From Natronomonas sp. (lineage in GTDB: Archaea; Halobacteriota; Halobacteria; Halobacteriales; Haloarculaceae): a DNA stretch of 9,854 nucleotides. The translations under genes were made by a program, and so were the position numbers. Shown here piece after piece: positions 1 to 6,056 of the stretch (position 1 is the stretch's first letter; each line of letters opens with the position of its first letter). Below the pieces are notes generated by a model that was not told where the DNA came from, made no database searches, and saw only the letters and a list, made by a program, of their open reading frames with translations. The stretch covers positions 1 to 9,854 of the forward strand of contig SLIW01000540.1 in NCBI GenBank assembly GCA_007135435.1, written 5' to 3'.

Positions 1-563
1 GCGGCCCCGACGGCACCCGCCAGCAGCGCCAGCGACGGGCCGAACCCGCCGAGGAACGCCACGACGGCGAGGTCGAGCAGCACGCTCGCGCCGACGGCGA
101 CCCCGCCGGCGGTGGCCGTCTCGGCGTACCGGCGGTCCTCGACCGCGAGCCCGAAGGCGAAGGTCGCGACGAACACGCCCAGCAGGCCGGCTCCCGGGAG
201 CGGGACGACCGCATTGGCGGCGAGGAGGCCCCCGACCGCGAGCACCAGCGCGAGGAGGAACGCTCGCGGCGAGAACAACCTGCGGGCCCGATCCCCGATC
301 CGGCTCGCGAGTCCACCGCTCCGGCCCGTCGTGCGACCCTCCCGGGTCCCCCCGGCCGTACCGGCCGCCGATCCAAGGGCTGCAGATTCTGTGGCCTCCG
401 TGGCCTCCGTGGCCTCCGTGCCCAGCAGGTCCGATTCCAGTGGGTCGGACGCCAGGGGATCCACCTCCGTGTCCGCCCTCGTCACGTCCGAGGGCTCTCG
501 GCTCGATCCCGAGGACGTCGACGCCCCGGGTCGGTCGGTCGTTCGGGTCCGCTCGGTCGGCAT
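1..563 (-). CDS. Haloarchaeal membrane protein with disordered N-terminal tail (3' end outside window)
   Basis: The minus-strand frame is open from an ATG at 561-563 to the left edge, so the C-terminus is missing; about 187 residues are visible. An in-frame stop just upstream (573-575 on the plus strand) makes this the only ATG start. Residues 1 to about 95 are hydrophilic, rich in Thr, Ser, Glu and Asp, and include a short Ala-Thr-Glu triplet repeat (about 49-58), so probably disordered. From about residue 99 there are three to four hydrophobic segments (roughly 99-121, 122-139, 147-172, and 173 onward) rich in Gly, Ala, Leu and Val, with a charged EDRR turn near 140-143. It resembles small integral membrane proteins of unknown function common in haloarchaea, perhaps of the DUF456 type, but I cannot assign a family firmly. 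It is divergent from gatD. No function is proposed. Confidence 0.75.
   Translation of the reverse strand, partial: MPTERTRTTDRPGASTSSGSSREPSDVTRADTEVDPLASDPLESDLLGTEATEATEATESAALGSAAGTAGGTREGRTTGRSGGLASRIGDRARRLFSPRAFLLALVLAVGGLLAANAVVPLPGAGLLGVFVATFAFGLAVEDRRYAETATAGGVAVGASVLLDLAVVAFLGGFGPSLALLAGAVGA
392..418. repeat. Three exact copies of a 9-bp unit inside the membrane-protein gene
   Basis: The unit TGGCCTCCG occurs three times without mismatch. On the minus strand it encodes the Ala-Thr-Glu triplets in the hydrophilic N-terminal tail. The 9-bp period keeps the reading frame, so copy number could vary without breaking the gene. Confidence 0.85.
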
Positions 564-580
564 ACCCGTCCGTTACCGCC

Positions 581-708
581 CCAGGGGTATCGGTCTTTCC
601 CAGGCGTATCGGTTTTCCCAGGCGTATCGGTCATGCCGGGGTGGTGGTCCCTCTCAGAAGCATCGGTCTTGCCGAGGTGTCGGTCTCTCACGGGGTAATG
701 GTCCGTTA
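581..708. repeat. Degenerate 18/19-bp tandem repeat between divergent genes
   Basis: Three well-conserved copies start at 581, 600 and 618, with consensus CCAGGCGTATCGGTNTTC. Decayed copies follow to about 708, the clearest near 655-671 and 672-689, each keeping a (T/C)ATCGGTC or GTGTCGGTC core. The array lies between the membrane-protein start (563) and the gatD promoter (about 759). The minus strand is open through it with a six-residue period, but that frame overlaps the membrane-protein gene and is unlikely to be coding. Confidence 0.75.
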
Positions 709-754
709 CGGGAGGTCGGGCAGCATCTACCGCGTCGGTCGCTCCCGGGAAAGG

Positions 755-767
755 GAGCCTTTCAAGT
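755..767 (+). promoter_or_regulatory. Probable archaeal promoter of gatD
   Basis: A TATA-like CTTTCAAG sits about 24-31 nt before the gatD ATG (791), with a purine-rich stretch immediately upstream that could serve as BRE. This spacing is typical of haloarchaeal leaderless transcripts, so transcription would start at or next to the ATG. No Shine-Dalgarno motif is visible. Confidence 0.55.
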
Positions 768-790
768 CCGCCCGCGGGCTACCGGCCCGC

Positions 791-2116
791 ATGAACCCAG
801 GGGACCGCGTGCGCGTCGATCGCGGCGTCGCCACCTACGAGGGCGTCCTGATGCCGTCGTCGACGGCCGAGCACCTCGTGGTCAAGCTCGAGGGCGGCTA
901 CAACGTCGGGGTCGACCGCGCCGACGCCGACGTCGAGGTCCTCGAGTCCGGCACCTACGACGTCGAGGGGGCACGGGAGACGGCCGACGACGCCGTGGAC
1001 GACGCGGCGGTCGGTGACGACGTTGCGGGCGACGGACCCGAGGGCGACGGCGCCGTCGGCGACGACGCGGCCTCGGAGATCACCTTCGACGACGACCTGC
1101 CGACGGTCGCGCTCATCTCGACGGGAGGCACCATCGCCTCGACGGTCGACTACCGGACCGGCGCGGTGACCGCGCAGTTCGACGCCGAGGACGTCCTCCG
1201 GGCGGTGCCGGCGCTGGCCGGACGGGCCAACTACCGCGGCCGCGTGGTCGCCAACATCCTCTCGGAGAACATGACTCCGGAGGTGTGGGTCGACCTCGCG
1301 GAGGCCGTCCACGAGGAGATCGACCGCGGCGCCGACGGCGTCGTCGTCATGCACGGCACGGACACGATGCAGTACACCGCCTCGGCGCTGTCGTTCATGC
1401 TCGACACGCCGGTGCCCGTCGTCTTCACCGGCAGCCAGCGCTCCGCCGACCGGCCCTCCTCGGACAACGTGATGAACGCGGTCTGTGCGGTGGAGGCGGC
1501 GACCGCCGACCACTCGGAGGTGCTCGTCTGCATGCACGCGACCGAGTCGGACGACCGCTGTGCCCTCCACCGGGCGACGCGGGTGCGAAAGAACCACACC
1601 TCCCGGCGGGACGCCTTCGAGACCGTGGGTGCCCAGCCGATCGGCGAGGTGGACTGGGAGACCGGCACGGTGTCGTTCCGGCGGGCCGTCGCCGACCGCG
1701 ACGCCGTCGACCTCGACCTGTCGGCGAGCCTCGAGGGCGACGTCGCCTTCCAGAAGTTCGTCCCCGGGACGCCCGTCGACGCCCTCGACCGCGCCGACGG
1801 CGCCGCGGGGCTGGTCCTCGAGGGGACCGGCCTCGGGCACGTTCACACCGACTGGATCGACCGGATCGGGGAGCTGGTCGACGACGGGACCGTCGTCGTC
1901 ATGACCAGCCAGTGCCTGGAGGGCCGGGTCTGCGACCGCGTCTACGACACCGGCCGCGACCTGCTCGAGGCCGGGGTCGTGGAGGCCGGCGACACCCTGC
2001 CGGGGACGGCCTACGTCAAGCTGATGTGGGCGCTGGCCAACGTCGAGAACGTCGAGGAGACCATGCGGCGGTCGATAGCGGGCGAGCTCCAGGAGCGATC
2101 CGTCCCCTGGACGTGA
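791..2116 (+). CDS. gatD: Glu-tRNA(Gln) amidotransferase subunit D (archaeal GatDE)
   Basis: GatD works with GatE in the cytoplasm to convert misacylated Glu-tRNA(Gln) to Gln-tRNA(Gln); GatD is the asparaginase-like half that releases ammonia from the amide donor. The 441-residue product has an N-terminal small beta domain (about 1-58, starting MNPGDRVRVD), an acidic linker (about 59-101) and an L-asparaginase-type domain (about 104-435). Visible active-site elements are TGGTIAS (111-117, nucleophile candidate Thr114), HGTDTM (188-193, Thr190 and Asp191) and Lys267 in RVRKNHTSR. Their mutual spacing of 76 residues agrees with the Thr/Thr-Asp/Lys set known in archaeal GatD. I chose the ATG at 791 because homology begins there and a TATA-like box lies ~27 nt upstream; the frame is open further upstream but with a non-acidic, non-coding-like composition. 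gatE is not in the window. The long acidic linker is the only oddity. Confidence 0.96.
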   Translation: MNPGDRVRVDRGVATYEGVLMPSSTAEHLVVKLEGGYNVGVDRADADVEVLESGTYDVEGARETADDAVDDAAVGDDVAGDGPEGDGAVGDDAASEITFDDDLPTVALISTGGTIASTVDYRTGAVTAQFDAEDVLRAVPALAGRANYRGRVVANILSENMTPEVWVDLAEAVHEEIDRGADGVVVMHGTDTMQYTASALSFMLDTPVPVVFTGSQRSADRPSSDNVMNAVCAVEAATADHSEVLVCMHATESDDRCALHRATRVRKNHTSRRDAFETVGAQPIGEVDWETGTVSFRRAVADRDAVDLDLSASLEGDVAFQKFVPGTPVDALDRADGAAGLVLEGTGLGHVHTDWIDRIGELVDDGTVVVMTSQCLEGRVCDRVYDTGRDLLEAGVVEAGDTLPGTAYVKLMWALANVENVEETMRRSIAGELQERSVPWT

Positions 2117-2411
2117 CGTGTGGGCGGTCGGTATCCGATACCAGTTCCAGTTGGCGTGGAATGCCCGGCCAGGGGAGTCTCTGTGGCTCATCGAGTTGTC
2201 GGTACGCGGGCGGAGATTCGAGGAGGATCACCGGCGAAGCCCTCGGACGGCTCGACCGGCCGCGACTCACGGCTCACGGTGTTCGCACCTCGTACCGCCC
2301 GGGCCGGTCGGCGAGCGCGCGCCCCGTTGACTGTCCACCTCCCTCGTCACGCTGTTCGAGTACCCGATCGGAGAATGCTGCGCGAGCCGTTACCCTCCGG
2401 TCCGGATTCGC
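2117..2411. other. Intergenic region after gatD, no gene recognised
   Basis: This lies between the gatD stop and the stop of the convergent LLM gene. Short open frames exist on both strands but give arginine- and proline-rich peptides without the acidic composition of the neighbours. A 13-bp palindrome, GGTATCCGATACC (2130-2142), falls 14 nt after gatD and could be a weak hairpin or simply chance. I see no oligo-T terminator, RNA gene or repeat. Confidence 0.5.
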
Positions 2412-3455
2412 CTACCGCAGCTCCTGCGCGACCTCGTCGCCGAGCCGGTGGATGCAATCCACCATCTCGTCCGTCTCCGTTCCGGGGTGGTAGGTCCGGA
2501 AGATGAAGTGGAGGTCGCCGCCGAGGTCGTCGACGAGGGGCCCAAGGGCGTCCCCGTACTCGCGGAGCTCCTCGAGGACCTGCTCCGGGGTCCCGAAGAT
2601 CGCCTGGTCCTTCAACTCCGCCCGCCGCTCGGCGGGGAGCTCGTCGACGGACTCGCCGGAGAAGATCTCCGCGTAGCGCCGCTGGATGTACAGGTAGCCG
2701 TCCCGCATGCGTTCCCAGGCTTCCTCCCTTGAGTCGCCGACGAAGCCGTGCTGGAGGAGGTACACCGAGAAGTCGCCGTCGATGCCTTCCTCGCGGCGGA
2801 CGTCGCGGACGTCGGCGACTCGCTTCTCCACGCCCTCGATGGAGAGGCTCGAGGGCGCACACCAGGACTCTGCCCGCCGAGCCGCGCGGCGGACGGCCGG
2901 CCTGGCGGCGCCACCGAGCATCACGGGGACCGCCCGCACGCCACCGACCCGGGTGTCTGGCTTGGGGGTCACCGTCACCCCGGGATCGACGTCGTGGAAC
3001 CGGGGCTCGATCGAGAGCGGGCCGTCGCTCCAGGCCGCCCGGAGCACCTCGAGGGCATCCTCCAGGCGGTCCGCCCGCTCGTCGGGGTCGACGCCGAAGT
3101 GCGCGAACTCCCGTGCGTCCGACCCGATGGCGAGCCCGAGCGTGAACCGGCCCTCCGACAGGAGGTCGAGCGTCGCGGCGTCCTCCGCCAGCCGGATCGG
3201 GTCGTACAGCGGCGCCAGGGCGATGCACGGGCCGATCTCGAGCGAGTCCGACTCGGCGGCCATCGCCCCCAGCACCGGCGTCGGGGCCGAGAGGTAGCCG
3301 TCGGGTTCGAAGTGGTGCTCCGAGACCCAGGCGCTGTCGAGGCCCGCCGCCTCGATCTCGCGGGTGAGCTCGCGCATCTCGGCGTACAGCTCGGTCGCCG
3401 AGCGGTCGTCGTCGGGACGCCGCTGGGCGGTGAACAGCCCGGTCCCGAGCTTCAT
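2412..3455 (-). CDS. LLM-class (bacterial luciferase-like) flavin-dependent oxidoreductase
   Basis: The 347-residue protein starts MKLGTGLFTAQ and has the hallmarks of the luciferase-like TIM-barrel family, which uses reduced FMN or F420 for oxidations. Visible signatures are the N-terminal beta strand, the SAWVSEHHF segment (about 42-50), the strand around LEIGPCIALAPLYDPIRLAED (about 72-92), GRFTLGLAIGSDAREFAHFG (about 102-121) with the usual Arg-Glu-Phe pattern, the VPVMLGGAARPAVRRAAR strand and helix (about 171-188), and FGTPEQVLEELREYG near the C-terminus. Length is normal for the family. The ATG at 3455 matches the family's N-terminus. It follows the M24 gene by 27 nt on the same strand, so the two are probably cotranscribed. 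Substrate and cofactor choice cannot be read from sequence. Confidence 0.9.
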   Translation of the reverse strand: MKLGTGLFTAQRRPDDDRSATELYAEMRELTREIEAAGLDSAWVSEHHFEPDGYLSAPTPVLGAMAAESDSLEIGPCIALAPLYDPIRLAEDAATLDLLSEGRFTLGLAIGSDAREFAHFGVDPDERADRLEDALEVLRAAWSDGPLSIEPRFHDVDPGVTVTPKPDTRVGGVRAVPVMLGGAARPAVRRAARRAESWCAPSSLSIEGVEKRVADVRDVRREEGIDGDFSVYLLQHGFVGDSREEAWERMRDGYLYIQRRYAEIFSGESVDELPAERRAELKDQAIFGTPEQVLEELREYGDALGPLVDDLGGDLHFIFRTYHPGTETDEMVDCIHRLGDEVAQELR

Positions 3456-3482
3456 GGTCGTGCCTCCGTCCCGAACTTCATC

Positions 3483-4751
3483 TCAGAAGGGGACCTCCGT
3501 GATCTCCTCGATCGGCCACTGCGAGAGCAGCTCGACGCCGTCGTCGCGGACGACGACCATCTCCTCGACGCGGACGCCCTGGCGGTCGGCCGGCTCCTGT
3601 GTCTCGACGGCCATGACCATCCCCTCCTCGAGCTCGATCGGGTGGTCGGGCGAGATGCCACGCCAGATGAGCGGGACCTCGTAGAGCTGCAGACCGAGCC
3701 CGTGGGCCCAGTGGTTGGTGGTCAGCTGCCAGTGCTCGTCGGCGCCGTAGTAGTCGGCGTGCTCCCCCTCCATGTCCGGGAACGCCTCCGCGACCTCGTC
3801 GGTCGTGGCGCCCGGCTCGATCCGCTCGAGGACCGCGTAGAGGTTGTCGACGGCCGTCTCGTAGGCGTCCTCCTGGGCCGACGTCGGCTCGCCGACGGAG
3901 AACGTCCGGTAGTAACACGAGCGGTAGCCCAGGAAGGCGACGTTGTAGAAGTCGGCGTAGACGAGGTCGCCCGGGCGGATCAGCCGATCGGTGGTGTTCG
4001 CCTGGTGCTTCGGCCAGGTGTTCGGCCCGGAGGTGAGGTAGCCGCCGTGGACCGTCGCGCCCTGGCGCCAGAGCTCGTCGACCGCAGCGCCCCAGAGGTC
4101 CGACTCGCGCATCCCCGGTTCGAGCTCGTTCGTGATCCGCTGGAAGCCCGCCTCGCAGATGGCCGCCACCTGCCGGAGGCACTCGACCTCGTCGCGGGTC
4201 TTCGTCTTCCTCGCGTCGAGGAGGAGCTCCCCCGCCGTCTCGGTGTCGACCTCCAGGTCCTGCCGGTCGAGGGCCTCGACGAGCCGTCCGTTCGGGACGT
4301 CGATGCCCAGGGGACGGTCGTCGACGCCGTACTCGCGGGCGGCTGCGGCGACGGTCTCGGCCATCGTGTCGATCAGGAATCGCCTGGCGGACTCGGAGCC
4401 GGACGCCCGCGGGACGTTCCCCAGGCCGGGGCAGGCGTACCGAATGTCGTCGAGCCACGGGCAGTTGTACCGCTGGTTGCTCGCGTGGTCGGCCGTGTCC
4501 CAGTGGACGATATCGCCGTCCCGGGTCAGGAGGGTGTAGTGGTCGGCGCCCGAACCGCCGGTCATCGCCAGGCCAGTCACGTACCGGACGTTCGGGTCGT
4601 TCAGCAGGAGGACACCGCCGAGGTCGGTCGACTGGAGCCGCTCGACGACGCGGGCCGTCCGCTCGCGGCGGAGTCGCTGGGTGTCGACCCGCTCCTCCCA
4701 GTCGACGTTCATCACGCCGCGGGTGCCCTCCATGTAGGTGCGTTCGTGCAT
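3483..4751 (-). CDS. M24-family (Xaa-Pro peptidase/creatinase fold) protein with atypical metal site
   Basis: The product has an N-terminal creatinase-like domain (about 15-150, starting near NVDWEERVD) and a C-terminal pita-bread domain (about 175-420). With the ATG at 4751 it is 422 residues. Metal-site positions seen are Asp267 (YADFYN), His350 (HGLGLQLYE), Glu383 (MAVETQ) and Glu396 (VRVEEM), plus substrate-side His249 (PKHQAN). The second metal Asp of classical members is replaced: the segment reads GYRSCYYRTF with Cys279. I recall the GYR-x-CYYRTF pattern from a bacterial M24 subgroup, so this may be a subgroup trait; whether it is a peptidase, lyase or C-N hydrolase is unknown. Other in-frame ATGs are at 4778, 4733 and 4712; the frame opens at a TTG at 4886. 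I prefer 4751 because residues upstream look non-coding; 4733 and 4712 remain possible. It is the first gene of a unit with the LLM gene. Confidence 0.85.
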   Translation of the reverse strand: MHERTYMEGTRGVMNVDWEERVDTQRLRRERTARVVERLQSTDLGGVLLLNDPNVRYVTGLAMTGGSGADHYTLLTRDGDIVHWDTADHASNQRYNCPWLDDIRYACPGLGNVPRASGSESARRFLIDTMAETVAAAAREYGVDDRPLGIDVPNGRLVEALDRQDLEVDTETAGELLLDARKTKTRDEVECLRQVAAICEAGFQRITNELEPGMRESDLWGAAVDELWRQGATVHGGYLTSGPNTWPKHQANTTDRLIRPGDLVYADFYNVAFLGYRSCYYRTFSVGEPTSAQEDAYETAVDNLYAVLERIEPGATTDEVAEAFPDMEGEHADYYGADEHWQLTTNHWAHGLGLQLYEVPLIWRGISPDHPIELEEGMVMAVETQEPADRQGVRVEEMVVVRDDGVELLSQWPIEEITEVPF

Positions 4752-4895
4752 GCGGGTGGCTTCACCCGGCCGCACCATCAACCTCCGGGCCGCCGGAGGG
4801 GTGGCTCCTCTGGAAGCCGGCTGGAGGTTCGGGATCGGTCCTGGGATAGCGATTTGCGGCCGTTTTCGTCGGTTCCAATGGAACAATTTCCGGAC

Positions 4896-4914
4896 GTCAC
4901 GAGAGCTCCGTGAC
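4896..4914. promoter_or_regulatory. Near-perfect dyad in the divergent M24/methyltransferase region
   Basis: GTCACG-A-GAG/CTC-CGTGAC forms a 9-bp dyad interrupted by one unpaired A. It lies about 46 nt upstream of the methyltransferase TATA box and about 145 nt upstream of the M24 start. It could be a regulator site serving either divergent unit, or a chance structure. The rest of 4752-4988 holds no recognised gene. Confidence 0.35.
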
Positions 4915-4953
4915 CGATACAGCGGACGAGGCCAGCGGCCGATACCGCCGGAG

Positions 4954-4967
4954 AACGTCTATATATA
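4954..4967 (+). promoter_or_regulatory. TATA-box promoter of the methyltransferase gene
   Basis: TATATATA at 4960-4967 is centred about 25 nt before the ATG at 4989, in a stretch much more AT-rich than its surroundings, and is preceded by purine-rich GAGAACG that could be the BRE. This is the clearest promoter in the window and implies a leaderless transcript. The box is symmetric, so a minus-strand role towards the M24 gene cannot be excluded. Confidence 0.7.
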
Positions 4968-4988
4968 CTCGACTAGAAGTTCCTCGAA

Positions 4989-5615
4989 ATGGTCGAACGG
5001 GACGACATCCGGCGAGCGTACGACGAGCTTGCCGAGACGTACGCGACGGGACGGTCAGAAACCGGCGAGGACACGAAGATCCTTGCCGAGTTCCTGGACG
5101 TGTTCCCGGACGGCTCACGGATCCTCGATGCAGGATGTGGGCCCGGAGTACCCGTACTTCGACGGGTGAACGCGTCGGCGACCGGATACGGACTCGATTT
5201 CTCCCGGGTGCAACTCCAGTTGGCGGCCGAGAACGTCCCGGATGCACCACTCCTCCAGGCCGACGTGGTGCACCTCCCCCTCGACGACGACGTCGTCGAT
5301 GGCATCGTCGCATATCACTCCCTGATCCACGTCCCGACGACCGATCAGCAAGCGACCATCAGCGAGTTCGCACGGATCTTGCGTCCCGGCGGCAGGCTCC
5401 TCCTTTCTGCGGGGCCGACGGAGTGGACGGGCGCCAATCCGGATTGGCTCGACTCCGGTGTCGAGATGCGCTGGGATATCGCTGGTGCCGAGGCGACCCG
5501 AACGCACCTCCGGGCCGCAGGCTTCGTCCTCACCGACGAGTGGGACGTCGCCGAGGACGAACACTGGCTATTCCTCGCCGCCCGGCTCGATAACGAGGTC
5601 GAGATCGGCACCTGA
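4989..5615 (+). CDS. Class I SAM-dependent methyltransferase
   Basis: This 208-residue protein has the Rossmann-like methyltransferase fold. Motif I is ILDAGCGPG (45-53), the ribose-binding acidic residue is Asp70 in GYGLD, the adenine-side segment is LLQADVVHLPLDDD (88-101), motif IV is around VDGIVAYHSLIHV (103-115), and the post-motif is LRPGGRLLLS (131-140). It belongs to the broad Methyltransf_11/UbiE-like group; the substrate is unknown. The length suits a single catalytic domain with no extra substrate domain. The ATG at 4989 is supported by homology starting at RAYDELAETYA and by the TATA box. It stands alone, divergent from the M24 gene. Codon use is less GC-extreme than in gatD, which hints at accessory status. 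Confidence 0.88.
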   Translation: MVERDDIRRAYDELAETYATGRSETGEDTKILAEFLDVFPDGSRILDAGCGPGVPVLRRVNASATGYGLDFSRVQLQLAAENVPDAPLLQADVVHLPLDDDVVDGIVAYHSLIHVPTTDQQATISEFARILRPGGRLLLSAGPTEWTGANPDWLDSGVEMRWDIAGAEATRTHLRAAGFVLTDEWDVAEDEHWLFLAARLDNEVEIGT

Positions 5616-5880
5616 GAGCTCCACGACACGGGTCTGCACGATTCGCCCCCGGTATCTCGGACGCCTTTTCTGGCAGATTCTGGATATCGGTGGTTCAATA
5701 CGATGGATTACTCAGTTCTTCACAAGCGCCCGGGATTCGGTTATTCACCATCGCTTGAGCTCGTCCTGTTCGCTCGTGAACTTCTGAGGGCAGCGTTCGA
5801 ACCGACCCCGTGTCACAGCGCGGATCACGCCTCGTCTCGCGGCCCGGAACACACGATCTCCACCCACGCGCCACCCTGGT
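5616..5880. other. Gene-poor stretch after the methyltransferase
   Basis: I found no convincing gene here. Short frames on both strands, including a minus-strand one over about 5695-5940, lack acidic composition and recognisable motifs. A CTTTTCTGG T-tract near 5665 could weakly terminate the methyltransferase transcript. Base composition is more AT-rich than in flanking genes, so a decayed gene or transferred segment is possible but unproven. Confidence 0.4.
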
Positions 5881-5882
5881 AG

Positions 5883-5909
5883 TATAAAAACACCCGATAC
5901 TTATCGGGT
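5883..5909 (+). promoter_or_regulatory. TATA box abutting a perfect palindromic operator-like site
   Basis: TATAAAA (5883-5889) is followed after two bases by ACCCGATA-CT-TATCGGGT (5892-5909), a perfect 8+8 bp inverted repeat with a 2-bp centre. A plus-strand start would fall near 5910, so the palindrome would cover about -18 to -1, a position typical of archaeal repressor operators. Read on the minus strand, the same box (TTTTATA) would place the palindrome in the BRE/upstream region. No recognisable gene lies within range on either strand. Confidence 0.55.
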
Positions 5910-5918
5910 CGTCTCGGT

Positions 5919-5934
5919 CGGTCGGCCCCGACCG
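5919..5934. other. GC-rich hairpin CGGTCG-GCCC-CGACCG
   Basis: A perfect 6-bp stem with a 4-nt loop lies about 10 nt after the palindrome. If the upstream TATA box is active on the plus strand, this would be the first structure in the transcript. Confidence 0.4.
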
Positions 5935-5939
5935 GACCA

Positions 5940-5984
5940 ACGGCGTCCGGCGTCAATCCCGAAAAAATCATCGGTGGACGCCGT
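5940..5984 (-). terminator. Inverted repeat around an oligo-T tract, possible terminator of the E1-alpha transcript
   Basis: ACGGCGTCC (5940-5948) and GGACGCCGT (5976-5984) are perfect 9-bp inverted arms. The 27-nt interval holds six A on the plus strand (5962-5967), that is T6 on the minus strand, about 90 nt beyond the E1-alpha stop. Archaeal termination typically occurs at oligo-T, so this is a reasonable terminator candidate for the leftward transcript; the stem may be incidental. Confidence 0.45.
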
Positions 5985-6056
5985 CAGGTCGTCGGAAAGC
6001 GGGTGCTGCACGGAACTGTTTCGCGCTGCAGTCTGGCGACCGGGGCTCGCTCTTCG

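Noticed and set aside
440..790. N-terminal extension of gatD to an earlier start
   Set aside because: The frame is open but crosses the repeat array and the divergent gene, its composition is not haloarchaeal protein-like, and family homology and the TATA spacing both favour 791.
779..2191. A 470-codon minus-strand open frame opposite gatD
   Set aside because: GatD motifs on the plus strand are unambiguous. The antisense product is a His/Arg/Val-rich shadow.
2118..2330. A 70-codon plus-strand frame after gatD
   Set aside because: The product is Arg/Pro-rich, lacks acidic bias and motifs, and has no TATA box at a suitable distance.
3483..4751. DMSP lyase DddP
   Set aside because: DddP is also an M24-fold enzyme, but the extra Asp ligands and catalytic Asp I associate with it are not seen at the matching positions, so I leave the function open.
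2748..4913. A 721-codon plus-strand open frame
   Set aside because: It lies opposite the LLM and M24 genes, whose frames carry clear family motifs. Long antisense frames are expected in very GC-rich DNA, and its product matches no family I know.
5785..5810. tRNA T-arm-like GTTCGAACC
   Set aside because: The flanking bases cannot form a 5-bp T-stem on either strand, and no acceptor, D or anticodon arms are found nearby.
5695..5940. An 81-codon minus-strand frame, or a decayed transposase
   Set aside because: Composition is basic and not halophilic, no catalytic motif is visible, and no terminal inverted repeats or target duplications are found around it.
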